Origin: an uncultured Flavobacteriales bacterium
GTDB lineage: Bacteria > Bacteroidota > Bacteroidia > Flavobacteriales_D > Crocinitomicaceae
Direction: 5' to 3'
Length of the DNA stretch: 44,556 bases
NCBI GenBank assembly: GCA_903860985.1
Contig: CAIOSO010000184.1
Location: forward strand, 1-44,556
The translations under genes and the position numbers were made by a program. Below, in pieces: positions 1 through 8,133 of this stretch (the stretch's first letter is position 1; every line of letters begins with the position of its first letter). The notes beneath the pieces were generated by a model that was not told where the DNA came from, did no database searches, and saw nothing but the letters and a program-made list of their open reading frames with translations.

Positions 1-1959
1 GGCGATGCAAATGTCGATCCTGATGAGTTGATTTTAACGAACAATATTGGAAATTCAAGTGGAGCCATTTTCTACAACCAAGCCATTGACTTAGGAACAT
101 GTTACCAGTGGAACGTACAATTCGATTTTCGTATGTTCGATGGAACAAGTGCAGATGGAATTGCTTTTTGTTTTTTAGATGTTCCGCCAACTGGATTCGT
201 TTCGGGTGGTGGAGTAGGAATTCCTTCCACAGCGAATGGAATTAAAGTCGTATTCGATACGTATAATAACTGCGGTGGAGCGAATCCGGAAATTCAAATT
301 TACAGTGGACCAGGGTACAATGAATGCATTGCAGGAATTACCACCTTAAACAATGTAGGAGGAAATTTAAATTTCCTTCGTTCTAACACCTACAATACGG
401 CAGTAATCAGTTACAATTATGGGGTGGTAACTGTTTCAGTAAATGGAACACAATATTTGACAGGAACCTATAATTTGAACTTTGCTGGTTACATGGGTTG
501 GACAGCGAGTACTGGTGGATCTAATGACCGTCACTCTATTCGCAACGCGACGATTTACGCGGATATTGCTACATCTAACGCAGGTCCCGATGTGAGTGTG
601 TGTAATGGACAAACAGCGCAAATAGGAAGCATAAACAATACCAATTACATTTATTCTTGGACTGCGGCTCCGGGTTTAAGTCAAAATACGATTTCTAATC
701 CAATTGTCAATTTGGCGAATACTGGAAATACACCGATTTCCCAGACGTATACGGTGACGACAAATCTCGTGTCTAATCCCAATTCATGTCCTTCGTTTGA
801 TAGTGTGGTGGTAACGGTGAACCCCTTGTTCAACGATACGCTACCAATCAGTATTTGTCAAGGAGCAACATACACGTTGGGGATTCAAACATTTTCCACT
901 TCCGGATTTCATCCTGTTGTCTTTCAAAGTGTTTTGGGTTGTGACTCTACAGTCGTTTTAAACTTGACCCTTTTACCTAATTTAACGAATAATCAAACCG
1001 TGCATATTTGTCAGGGAGCAAGTTATACGTTTGCGGGTAATGTCTTAGTTACTTCGGGAACATACACGCAATTGTTACAAACAGCCACAGGTTGTGACTC
1101 CACGATTAACTTAACATTAATCGTGGATCCAATTCTCACTTCGAATATACAAGCAGCTATTTGTCAGGGTGGAAGTTATACTTTTGGTACGCAAACATTA
1201 ACCACCGCTGGAAATTACAGTCGAACCATTCAAACCGTGGCGGGATGTGATTCCATCATCAATCTGACGCTCACGGTGAATCCAGTGCTAGCTTCCAGTA
1301 GTTCGATGACCTTTTGTCAAGGGGAGTCAGCTTTATTTTTTGGTCAAACCTTAACGAACACAGGAGTTTACAATCATACCTTGCAGACAGTAGCGGGATG
1401 TGATTCCGTAGTCACCTTGAATTTAACGGTGTATCCAATTCCTGCAGCTCCTATTTTGACTGGCGACAGTCCTGTGGAGTGTCCTGGTGATGTTGTTTCC
1501 TTACACATTGACCCGGTATCAAATGCACTTTATAATTGGTCTGGACCGTTGAATTTCGCATCGACAAACGCAGATGTGTATTTCCCTGTTCAAATCGAAC
1601 AAATGGGAAATTACAGCGCGACTATTTCCATCAGTGGATGTGTTTCAAGTCCATCAGTGATCTCAGTTTCCATCACGAATATTTACGATTATGCCGAATT
1701 TGATTTCCCAAATGTCATTACACCAAATGGCGATGGAAACAATGATGACTTGGACATCGAAGGAATGTTTAAATCCTGTCAAGAATATCAATTGAAGGTA
1801 TTCAATCGTTGGGGGAACATCATTTATTTAGGCAAGCGCTTTGATGCGCCATTCAGTGGTAAAGACATGAATGGATCAATATTAGAGGATGGTGTTTATT
1901 TCTACTTATTGGAGTTTGAACAACAATCGAAAAGTGGTTTTATTCACGTGGTTCGTTAG
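1..1959 (+). CDS. Large T9SS type B surface protein, 5' end missing
   Basis: The reading frame is already open at base 1, so the start and any signal peptide lie outside the window; 652 codons are visible. Visible residues about 15-185 look like an L-type lectin/concanavalin-like beta sandwich (segments such as ADGIAFCFLD and GGGVGIPS). Four 51-residue repeats follow (visible residues 285-488), each with a CQG near the start and GCDS near the end, which suggests one disulfide per repeat. The C-terminus from visible residue 571 (VITPNGDGNND, VFNRWGNIIY, DGVYFYLLEF) is the gliding-motility-associated CHU_C/type B sorting domain of the type IX secretion system, so export to the cell surface is expected. 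The role is probably adhesion or glycan binding (inference). Its stop codon overlaps the stop codon of the convergent ABC permease gene. Confidence 0.85.
   Translation, partial: GDANVDPDELILTNNIGNSSGAIFYNQAIDLGTCYQWNVQFDFRMFDGTSADGIAFCFLDVPPTGFVSGGGVGIPSTANGIKVVFDTYNNCGGANPEIQIYSGPGYNECIAGITTLNNVGGNLNFLRSNTYNTAVISYNYGVVTVSVNGTQYLTGTYNLNFAGYMGWTASTGGSNDRHSIRNATIYADIATSNAGPDVSVCNGQTAQIGSINNTNYIYSWTAAPGLSQNTISNPIVNLANTGNTPISQTYTVTTNLVSNPNSCPSFDSVVVTVNPLFNDTLPISICQGATYTLGIQTFSTSGFHPVVFQSVLGCDSTVVLNLTLLPNLTNNQTVHICQGASYTFAGNVLVTSGTYTQLLQTATGCDSTINLTLIVDPILTSNIQAAICQGGSYTFGTQTLTTAGNYSRTIQTVAGCDSIINLTLTVNPVLASSSSMTFCQGESALFFGQTLTNTGVYNHTLQTVAGCDSVVTLNLTVYPIPAAPILTGDSPVECPGDVVSLHIDPVSNALYNWSGPLNFASTNADVYFPVQIEQMGNYSATISISGCVSSPSVISVSITNIYDYAEFDFPNVITPNGDGNNDDLDIEGMFKSCQEYQLKVFNRWGNIIYLGKRFDAPFSGKDMNGSILEDGVYFYLLEFEQQSKSGFIHVVR
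853..1464 (+). repeat. Four in-frame 153-bp (51-residue) tandem repeats
   Basis: Units begin at 853, 1006, 1159 and 1312, exactly 153 bp apart. Each encodes a segment of the pattern (I/F)CQG...QT...G...Q(T/S)..GCDS...L.L.V.P. The DNA has diverged but the period has not changed, which implies selection on the protein fold. Two conserved cysteines per unit suggest a disulfide-stapled beta module. Confidence 0.9.
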
Positions 1960-3146
1960 TTCAATATCCTTGATTCCTTTCCAAATTGCTTGTAGGAAAC
2001 AACAACGGATAAGATGGCCAAAATCAACATGATTCCTAAACTGATGGCGTAATAACCGATGGATAAGGTTCCAGAAATCAATTCTTTTGTGGAAAGAACG
2101 ATGTTCACTACCGGAATAGCAGCTGTCATGGCATTTAATTCAATTCCTGGAAAGAAACCAATCATGGCAGGAAGGACCATTACGAAATTCAATGGAGTAA
2201 TGATGCTTTGCGCTTCTTTGAAGGACTTCGCGTAAACAGCAATTGGAATCATTACGCCAGCAAAGAACACTACCAGAGGTAATAGCAAACTGAACATTGA
2301 AAGGATAAATAGTGGTGTTAGTATGCCATGAACGATGTCCAAAATTTCTTTGTTCTTTACAATGTCTAGAAACTCAATGGAAACAAATAATCCAATCAAG
2401 GCACAGGTTGCCGCCAACATACCAGAAGAAACAATCACCAGCATTTTCCCTACTAGTATTTGCCATCTAGAAATGGGAGTAGTCAATAAGGTTTCAATGG
2501 TTCCACGTTCTTTTTCTCCAGTAAATAAATCGATGGCAGGATACATACAGCCAATAAATCCAAACGCGATGAAGATGTAGGGTAGGATACCGCCAGCGAG
2601 TTGTCCAATCATTTTTTTGTCGCTTGCACAATTCTCATAAACCGGAACCAAGGGATGAAGTTTGTCCGCATCCACACCAAGTTCTTTTAATCGAATTAAT
2701 TCCGCATTATCTGAGATCACGTTCATGTATGATTCAGCTCTTTCTTGTCGGCCAATTTCGGAGGCATCGAATAACCACGTTAACGGTATGGAGACTTTAT
2801 TTCGAAGCAAAACCTCTTCATTCTTAGGAATAATAAGTCCGAGTTGAATTTCCCCGTTTCCGATAGCTTGTTTAAGTTTTGCCGAGTCTTCAAAGCTGCG
2901 AGTCGACATTTCTCCTAATCCTTTGGGCATTTGATTCAACTGTTTTGTGTACTTGCCGGAACGATCACCCCAAACACCAAGGATGATTTTTTCTTCACTG
3001 GCATTTTTCTCAAAGGAGGAAGAAACGTTTACGAATAGTGTCAGCATGATCGGGAAAACGAGCAAAGGAATGAGCAGCATGGTACGCATGGTGCGTTTAT
3101 CCCTCAAGGTATCAATCAGTTCTTTTTTGAAAATGGTAAAAATCAT
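1956..3146 (-). CDS. ABC-2 type transporter permease (NatB-like)
   Basis: This is a membrane subunit of an ABC exporter, 396 aa from the chosen ATG. It has an N-terminal transmembrane segment (LLIPLLVFPIMLTLFV), a soluble extracytoplasmic loop of roughly 150 residues, then about five hydrophobic segments in the C-terminal half containing GEKERGTIETLLTTPISRWQILVGK, which is typical of ABC-2 permeases of the NatB/YhaP type. An ATG at 3170 would extend it by eight residues and overlap the upstream ATPase gene by 14 bp; I prefer the ATG at 3146, 10 bp after the ATPase stop, because MIFTIFKKE is the usual N-terminus in this family. It is co-transcribed with the ATPase. NatAB exports sodium in Bacillus, but the substrate here cannot be read from the sequence. 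Confidence 0.85.
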   Translation of the reverse strand: MIFTIFKKELIDTLRDKRTMRTMLLIPLLVFPIMLTLFVNVSSSFEKNASEEKIILGVWGDRSGKYTKQLNQMPKGLGEMSTRSFEDSAKLKQAIGNGEIQLGLIIPKNEEVLLRNKVSIPLTWLFDASEIGRQERAESYMNVISDNAELIRLKELGVDADKLHPLVPVYENCASDKKMIGQLAGGILPYIFIAFGFIGCMYPAIDLFTGEKERGTIETLLTTPISRWQILVGKMLVIVSSGMLAATCALIGLFVSIEFLDIVKNKEILDIVHGILTPLFILSMFSLLLPLVVFFAGVMIPIAVYAKSFKEAQSIITPLNFVMVLPAMIGFFPGIELNAMTAAIPVVNIVLSTKELISGTLSIGYYAISLGIMLILAILSVVVSYKQFGKESRILN

Positions 3147-3156
3147 ATGGAATGAA

Positions 3157-3915
3157 TTAACGTTGAACAATGCGGATGAATTCTTCCGTCAAATTAGTAG
3201 CTTCCATATGCTGACGGAAATCATTCATACTTCCTTGATACTTCAATGAGCCTTTGTGGATGATGGCCAAATCATCACATAACAAATCAACTTCACTCAT
3301 AATGTGACTAGAGAAAATCACTGTTTTCCCTTGGTCCTTGCAATCACGAATGAGTTTGATGATGTTTTCCGCTGTGATGACATCGAGTCCACTTGTTGGC
3401 TCGTCGAAGATGACTACTTCTGGATCGTGAATCATGGTGCGACAAATGGAAACTTTTTGTTTCATACCCGTACTTAGTTTACCAATGCGCTTTTGAAGAA
3501 AGTCCTCCATGTTCAATAAGTGAAACAGGTATTTTTTTCGTTCATCGCGTTCCTTGTTTGGTACTTGATACAAGGCGGCGAAGTAGTCGATGATTTCTAT
3601 GGGAGTTAGTCGTGCATAAAGTCCAGTAGAACCTGTTAAAAATCCAATTTTCTTCCGCGCTTCTTGTGGATATTTCACTGCGTCGATACCAGCAATTTCA
3701 ATTCCGCCAGAGGTAGGAGTGAGAATAGTGGACAACATGCGTAAGGTCGTCGTTTTACCCGCTCCATTTGGACCTAGTAATGAATACACTTTACCAGCCT
3801 TACATTCGAATGAAACATCATTGACTGCTAAAGCTATTTTATCAGAAGTATTTAATTCCTTTTGCTGTTGCCTGCTCAGTTCAAATTCTTTTCGCAGATG
3901 AGATACATTAATCAT
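3157..3915 (-). CDS. ABC transporter ATP-binding protein (NatA-like)
   Basis: Cytoplasmic ATPase of 252 aa that should power the permease encoded just downstream. Visible motifs are Walker A GPNGAGKTT (residues 48-56), signature LSTGMKQK (147-154), Walker B VVIFDEP (167-173) and the switch histidine in IFSSHIMSEV. The length and the LSTGMKQKV signature fit the ABC-2 exporter ATPases (NatA/CcmA/DrrA group). The gene begins 43 bp after rlmN with no convincing terminator between them, so it may be the third gene of a dnaN-rlmN-ABC transcription unit. The transported substrate is unknown. Confidence 0.88.
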   Translation of the reverse strand: MINVSHLRKEFELSRQQQKELNTSDKIALAVNDVSFECKAGKVYSLLGPNGAGKTTTLRMLSTILTPTSGGIEIAGIDAVKYPQEARKKIGFLTGSTGLYARLTPIEIIDYFAALYQVPNKERDERKKYLFHLLNMEDFLQKRIGKLSTGMKQKVSICRTMIHDPEVVIFDEPTSGLDVITAENIIKLIRDCKDQGKTVIFSSHIMSEVDLLCDDLAIIHKGSLKYQGSMNDFRQHMEATNLTEEFIRIVQR

Positions 3916-3958
3916 GGCATATGAGTTACAGTAAAAAGACGCCTAGGTACGGTAAAAG

Positions 3959-5032
3959 TTACTTCAGGATTCGCTCGTCTTTTAGAATGGCTTTGTTTTT
4001 ATTTGCAAGTTGTCCGCAGGCAGCATCAATGTCTTTCCCACGGCTGCGTCTCACATTAACGATGAGGTTTTTCGATTCCAAAAATGCGGCGAACGCATCA
4101 ACTTTGCGTGCATCTGCTTGTTCGAATTCTCCATTTTCAATCGGATTGTACTCAATAATATTGATTTTACACGGGACACATTTCGCAAAGTTTGCTAGTT
4201 CGCGTGCATCGTCAATTTCATCGTTAAAGTCTTTGAAAATGATGTATTCAAAGGTGACTCTTGAACCTGTTTTTTCATGGAAATATTCCAAAGCCTCTGA
4301 TAATTCAGAAAGGTTATTGGACTCGTTAATCTCCATGATTTTATCGCGTTTCTTGTCGTTCGCAGCGTGAAGGGAAAGGGCCAAATTGAATTTGACATCA
4401 TCATCTCCAAGTTTGCGAATCATTTTGGAGATTCCTGCAGTGGATACGGTAATACGTTTCGGAGAGATTCCTAGTCCATCGTCACTACATAAACGATCAA
4501 TAGATTGAAGCACATTTTTGTAGTTCAACAAGGGCTCACCCATTCCCATGTAGACAATGTTGGTCAGGTTTTGTCCGTAACGTTCTTCTGCTTGATTTTT
4601 CAAATAAACAACCTGATCAACGATTTCTCCAGCGCTTAAATTTCGTAGCAATTTTAGTCTTCCTGTGGCGCAAAAGGTACAGGACAAACTGCATCCAACT
4701 TGCGAAGAGATGCATGCGGTAGTGCGTGATTTGGTTGGGATGAGTACGCCTTCCACGACCTTCCCTTCCTCAATCGTGAACGCACATTTTATGGTTTTAT
4801 CCTTGCTAATTTGCTGATCTTGCAGTTGGATATGATCTATGTAATAGAATTGTTGCAGCATCTCCCTGAGTTCTTTACTCAAGTTAGACATTTCATCAAA
4901 AGAAGCTGCATTTTTCTTCCAAAGCCATTCATAAACTTGTTTGGCACGAAACGATTTCTCATTTTTAGCGACAAATTCGTCCTGAAGTTCCTTCAAGGAT
5001 AAATTCCGAATATTGCTCAGTCCTTGAGGCAT
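3959..5032 (-). CDS. rlmN: 23S rRNA (adenine2503-C2)-methyltransferase RlmN
   Basis: Radical-SAM enzyme of 357 aa that methylates C2 of A2503 in 23S rRNA, and in many bacteria also A37 of some tRNAs. The [4Fe-4S] cluster motif CxxxCxxC is at Cys114, Cys118 and Cys121 (CSLSCTFCATG). The C-terminal cysteine that takes part in methyl transfer is probably Cys339 in DAACGQLA. MGMGEPLLNY and STAGI are also typical of the family, and the length is normal. It starts 15 bp after the dnaN stop, so the two are probably co-transcribed. Cfr, the resistance paralogue modifying C8, is unlikely because the arrangement and length are those of the housekeeping enzyme. Confidence 0.96.
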   Translation of the reverse strand: MPQGLSNIRNLSLKELQDEFVAKNEKSFRAKQVYEWLWKKNAASFDEMSNLSKELREMLQQFYYIDHIQLQDQQISKDKTIKCAFTIEEGKVVEGVLIPTKSRTTACISSQVGCSLSCTFCATGRLKLLRNLSAGEIVDQVVYLKNQAEERYGQNLTNIVYMGMGEPLLNYKNVLQSIDRLCSDDGLGISPKRITVSTAGISKMIRKLGDDDVKFNLALSLHAANDKKRDKIMEINESNNLSELSEALEYFHEKTGSRVTFEYIIFKDFNDEIDDARELANFAKCVPCKINIIEYNPIENGEFEQADARKVDAFAAFLESKNLIVNVRRSRGKDIDAACGQLANKNKAILKDERILK

Positions 5033-5047
5033 GTATGTGAAAAAGAA

Positions 5048-6166
5048 TTAACGGTTGAGCATCACTGGCATCACGAGCATCAATATGTCTTCGTGTTCGT
5101 TAGCCGGAACAGATGGTGTTAAAATTCCAGCACGACTTGGTTCGCTCATGGAAAGTTTGATTTCATCTGAATCCAAATTATTCAACATTTCCATCAAGAA
5201 ACGCGAGTTGAATCCAATTTCTAAATCATCACCGTCGTAGTTACATGTCAGACGTTCACTTGCTTCGTTTGCAAAGTCGATGTCCTCTGCAAACAACGAA
5301 AGTTCAGAACCTGCTAACTTCAATTTAATTTGATGCGTTGTTTTATTCGAGAAAATGGACACACGTTTAATCGATGAAAGCAGTTGTGCGCGATCAATCG
5401 TCAAAACGTTTGGATTTTCCTTTGGTATTACCGCTTCGTAGTTTGGGTATTTTCCATCGATTAAACGACAAACTAAAATCAAATCGTTGAAAGTGAAGAC
5501 TGCATTGGACTCATTGTATTCCAACAATACTTCTTCATCACCGCGAAGGTTAGACTTCAACATGTTTAATGGTTTCTTCGGTAAAATGAACGCAGAACTT
5601 CCACTCGCTTCTGCATCTGTTCTTCTGAAACGCACCAATTTGTGAGCATCTGTTGCAACGAAGGTTATTTCACTGGCAGAGAACTGACAGAAAACACCGC
5701 TCATTACTGGACGAAGGTCGTCGTTTCCAGATGCGAATATGGTTTTATTGATGGCACGAGAGAGGATATCTCCCGATAATTTGATGGCGCTTTTACCAGC
5801 TAATTCAGGAATTTTAGGGAATTCATCCCCGTTGAATCCAACCATGCGAGATTTTCCGTTGTCGTATGCAATTTCAATTTGGTAATTCGTTGCATTTACT
5901 TTAAAAGTACAAGGTTGATCTGGTAAGCTTTTTAACACATCCAACAATAATTTTGCTGGGATGGCAATTTTACCATCTTCTTCCGAATGAACGTCCAATT
6001 TGGTCACCATGGTCGTTTCTAAATCAGATGCTGACGCAGTTAATTGTCCGTTGGTAATTTCAAAAAGGAAGTTATCTAATATGGGCAATGTATTGCTCGT
6101 ATTTAGAACTCCTGAAATACTTTGAAGGTGTTTTAATAGGCTTGTGCTTGAAGCAATGAAATTCAT
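5048..6166 (-). CDS. dnaN: DNA polymerase III beta subunit (sliding clamp)
   Basis: Ring-shaped clamp that tethers DNA polymerase to the template; 372 aa from the chosen start. Features of the three-fold clamp repeat are visible: the N-terminal MNFIASSTSLLKHLQ, SGVFCQFSASEITFVATDAHKLVRFR in the first half, and the C-terminal hydrophobic end MLVMPVML. An in-frame ATG at 6172 and a TTG at 6175 could add two or three residues; I use the ATG at 6166 because family members begin M-(K/N)-F-I at this point. A Bacteroidota-type promoter lies directly upstream. In this window it is not beside dnaA or recF; its downstream partner is rlmN. Confidence 0.96.
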   Translation of the reverse strand: MNFIASSTSLLKHLQSISGVLNTSNTLPILDNFLFEITNGQLTASASDLETTMVTKLDVHSEEDGKIAIPAKLLLDVLKSLPDQPCTFKVNATNYQIEIAYDNGKSRMVGFNGDEFPKIPELAGKSAIKLSGDILSRAINKTIFASGNDDLRPVMSGVFCQFSASEITFVATDAHKLVRFRRTDAEASGSSAFILPKKPLNMLKSNLRGDEEVLLEYNESNAVFTFNDLILVCRLIDGKYPNYEAVIPKENPNVLTIDRAQLLSSIKRVSIFSNKTTHQIKLKLAGSELSLFAEDIDFANEASERLTCNYDGDDLEIGFNSRFLMEMLNNLDSDEIKLSMSEPSRAGILTPSVPANEHEDILMLVMPVMLNR

Positions 6167-6183
6167 ACTCATCAATTTAGATA

Positions 6184-6216
6184 CAAATTTAATAAATCAA
6201 GCGAGAATATAAACAA
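6184..6216 (-). promoter_or_regulatory. Candidate dnaN promoter (TTG-N22-TAAATTTG)
   Basis: On the minus strand, TTG at 6216-6214 is followed after 22 bp by TAAATTTG at 6191-6184, matching the Bacteroidota -33/-7 pattern. The transcript would start about 10-15 nt before the dnaN ATG. Confidence 0.6.
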
Positions 6217-6248
6217 TGCGCAAGGTGAAAACCAATACTTTCTTCTAT

Positions 6249-6767
6249 TTATCGCTGATTTATTTGTTCGTATTCAGAAACGAAGGAATTTGGGTCATCT
6301 GGAGTAAGGACAATGACCTTGCCATTGGAGCGTTCAATGACCACAAATTGATCGCGTCGAGTTGCATACCAAATCATGGTTCCGTAGCGACTATTTCGAA
6401 ATAAACCAAAGTATCCGAATAGGCCACCAACACCAAAAATGCGCAGCGAATTTTTAAGTTCTTTTCTATCTATCATTGAAACTTTGAGTATATTCTCTGT
6501 TGAATAGTATTTATTTTGAAATGGACGGTAAATAACAAGCTGTCGGTCTTCTATCGCGTATCCTTTTGGACTAAAACCGTAAGTTAATATCAAAATAATG
6601 ATCAATGAAAATGGCATGACATACACTGAACTAGGATGAATCAATTCAGGAAATCGAAATTCATTGTTTGACAAAAATGGAATAAATCCAGATAAAAGTA
6701 GGAGAATGCTTACGCCAATTGTAAGTCCTTTCGTCACGGTATCCATGGAAGCTTTGTATTTGTTCAT
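6249..6767 (-). CDS. Membrane protein with bacterial PH domain
   Basis: Protein of 172 aa. Two transmembrane segments come first (about residues 14-30 and 50-64), followed by a short soluble domain with the beta-rich pattern YAIEDRQLVIYRPFQNKYY ... FVVIERSNGKVIVLTPDDPNSFV, which fits the bacterial pleckstrin-homology (bPH_5-like) family. That family is usually anchored in the membrane and of unknown function. The start codon overlaps the stop of the preceding 109-aa gene by 4 bp (ATGA), so the two are translationally coupled. I cannot assign a specific role. Confidence 0.7.
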   Translation of the reverse strand: MNKYKASMDTVTKGLTIGVSILLLLSGFIPFLSNNEFRFPELIHPSSVYVMPFSLIIILILTYGFSPKGYAIEDRQLVIYRPFQNKYYSTENILKVSMIDRKELKNSLRIFGVGGLFGYFGLFRNSRYGTMIWYATRRDQFVVIERSNGKVIVLTPDDPNSFVSEYEQINQR

Positions 6768-7093
6768 TGTTCGCGGAATTTAGTACGTAAATATACTTTT
6801 AATGCCTCTCTCATTAATATCGCTTCGCTTAATTCTTGGTGAAAGGTTTCTTTTCTCGAAAGAGAAATAAAAATGGATTCTGGAATGTCGATGAGGTAAA
6901 TTAATTGCTGAAGTTGGGTATTGGAAACGATTTTAATACAGGATTCAATTGACGAAAGTAACTGGTCAACATCACCCGAGTCTAGGGTCAAGCCGCAACG
7001 TTGAAAATCCTTTGCCAATTGCGCTAAAGTGTCCGTTCGAAAAGACTGATCAACAAGCGCATGTTTTACTTGTTCCTGAAGTTCCTGCGCCAT
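6764..7093 (-). CDS. Small helical protein of unknown function
   Basis: Protein of 109 aa with no signal peptide or membrane segment. It is largely alpha-helical in composition, Leu/Gln/Glu rich, with Cys in QRCGLTL and ESCIKIV. I do not recognise a family. The 4-bp ATGA overlap with the downstream PH-domain membrane protein makes co-expression, and possibly a physical partnership, likely. The gene is divergent from the sugar transferase across a 44-bp gap. It is accepted as real because of the coupling and because no better frame covers this stretch. Confidence 0.65.
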   Translation of the reverse strand: MAQELQEQVKHALVDQSFRTDTLAQLAKDFQRCGLTLDSGDVDQLLSSIESCIKIVSNTQLQQLIYLIDIPESIFISLSRKETFHQELSEAILMREALKVYLRTKFREQ

Positions 7094-7109
7094 GATTCGA
7101 AATTTGATT

Positions 7110-7117
7110 TAGTTTTG
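7110..7117 (+). promoter_or_regulatory. Candidate -7 box (TAGTTTTG) for the sugar transferase
   Basis: TAGTTTTG matches TAnnTTTG and ends 20 nt before the chosen ATG at 7138. No clear TTG lies at the -33 position, so the call rests on the -7 box alone. Confidence 0.4.
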
Positions 7118-7137
7118 TACCAAATGTGAAGTTACGC

Positions 7138-7728
7138 ATGAAAAGATTATTTGACATCATTTTCGCCTTGTTTGTATTAATTTGCTTTCTACCGCTTGGA
7201 ATTTTTCTTTCCTTATGGATTGCATTTGAATCTCCCGGTGGTATTTTCTTTGCGCAAAATCGGGTGGGAAAGAACGGAGTCTCTTTTCGTTTACTGAAAT
7301 TTCGCAGTATGTTTAGCAATGCGGAATCTCAGGGCAGAATTACCGTCGGATCGCGTGATGCACGCATAACCAAAGTGGGTTATTATTTGCGCAAATACAA
7401 ATTAGATGAGTTTCCTCAATTTATCAATGTGCTGAAAGGCGACATGAGCATTGTTGGACCACGTCCAGAGGTTCAGGAATACGTCGATTTATACACGGAG
7501 TCCCAACGAAAAATCCTTCAAGTAAAACCAGGAATTACCGATTTGGCCTCCTTGGCATATTTTCACGAGAATGAACTCTTGGCAAAATCAGACAATCCGC
7601 AGCAAACATACATTCAAGAGGTAATGCCGGAAAAGATTCGGTTAAATGAAAAATATTTGACCAATCCATCGCTGGGTCAGGACCTTGTCATTATCTGTAA
7701 AACATTTGCAAAAATCTTTCGTGCTTAA
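7138..7728 (+). CDS. Undecaprenyl-phosphate sugar phosphotransferase
   Basis: Membrane enzyme of 196 aa of the bacterial sugar transferase family (WcaJ/PglC-like catalytic domain). It moves a sugar-1-phosphate from a nucleotide sugar onto undecaprenyl phosphate, the first step in building a surface polysaccharide or glycan. One N-terminal hydrophobic segment (DIIFALFVLICFLPLGIFL) is followed by NRVGKNG, KFRSM, KYKLDEFPQ and SIVGPRPEV, all family hallmarks. It is the short PglC-like form without the extra N-terminal membrane domain. A GTG at 7126 could add four residues, but the ATG at 7138 fits the usual MKR-(L/I)-FD start. No other polysaccharide gene is adjacent. Confidence 0.9.
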   Translation: MKRLFDIIFALFVLICFLPLGIFLSLWIAFESPGGIFFAQNRVGKNGVSFRLLKFRSMFSNAESQGRITVGSRDARITKVGYYLRKYKLDEFPQFINVLKGDMSIVGPRPEVQEYVDLYTESQRKILQVKPGITDLASLAYFHENELLAKSDNPQQTYIQEVMPEKIRLNEKYLTNPSLGQDLVIICKTFAKIFRA

Positions 7729-7748
7729 TTTCTCGAGAAAATCTTCGC

Positions 7749-7791
7749 TACATTTGTTAAAACATCGTAATATTGCAATATAACAATATTG
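7749..7791 (+). promoter_or_regulatory. ars promoter -7 box with candidate ArsR operator
   Basis: TACATTTG at 7749-7756 matches the Bacteroidota -7 box. Thirteen bases further on is an inverted repeat, AATATTG (7769-7775) and CAATATT (7784-7790), separated by 8 bp and ending 7 bp before the arsR ATG. A repressor bound there would cover the transcription start and early leader. Autoregulation by ArsR is inferred from this position and from known ArsR behaviour. Confidence 0.6.
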
Positions 7792-7797
7792 TAAGCG

Positions 7798-8121
7798 ATG
7801 GGAACGACGAAAAGCGAAGGTTTTAGTGAAGAAGTGAACGAATTAGCTGTACTATTTAAGGCGATGGGACATCCTGCAAGGATTGCCATTATTCAATTTT
7901 TGCGCACGCAGGAAAAATGCATTTGCACGGATTTAGTAAATGAACTTCCACTCGCACAACCGACCATTTCGCAACATTTAAAGGAATTGAAAAACGCTGG
8001 AATTATCCAAGGAAGTGTTTCAGGCACGAGTATTTGTTATTGCTTGAATCTAGATAAAATCAGTGAGCTAGATGCCTTTTTGGCGTCCCTAAAATACGAT
8101 CAGAATCCAACATGTTGTTAA
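7798..8121 (+). CDS. arsR: ArsR/SmtB-family arsenic-responsive repressor
   Basis: Winged-helix repressor of 107 aa that leaves its operator when it binds arsenite. The helix-turn-helix covers about residues 45-70, with the recognition helix around QPTISQHLKELKNAG. A CxC pair at Cys41 and Cys43 (KCICTDL) sits at the start of the DNA-binding region, as in As(III)-sensing ArsR (the CVC motif of the plasmid R773 type). Extra cysteines at 80 and 82 (ICYC) and at the C-terminus (TCC) could add ligands. It is the first gene of the ars operon, 12 bp before the DUF6428 gene, and probably represses itself and the genes downstream. Confidence 0.92.
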   Translation: MGTTKSEGFSEEVNELAVLFKAMGHPARIAIIQFLRTQEKCICTDLVNELPLAQPTISQHLKELKNAGIIQGSVSGTSICYCLNLDKISELDAFLASLKYDQNPTCC

Positions 8122-8133
8122 AAAAACGAAGCA

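Noticed and set aside
853-1464. Regular repeats considered as a CRISPR array
   Set aside because: The units are in frame, 153 bp long, diverged in DNA and contain no short identical repeat with variable spacers. They encode protein modules.
3959-5032. RlmN as the resistance methyltransferase Cfr
   Set aside because: Length, N-terminal domain and position after dnaN fit the housekeeping enzyme; no mobile element is near.
6249-7093. The small coupled gene pair as a toxin-antitoxin system
   Set aside because: One partner is a two-helix membrane protein with a PH domain, and neither carries a known toxin or DNA-binding motif. ATGA coupling alone is not enough.
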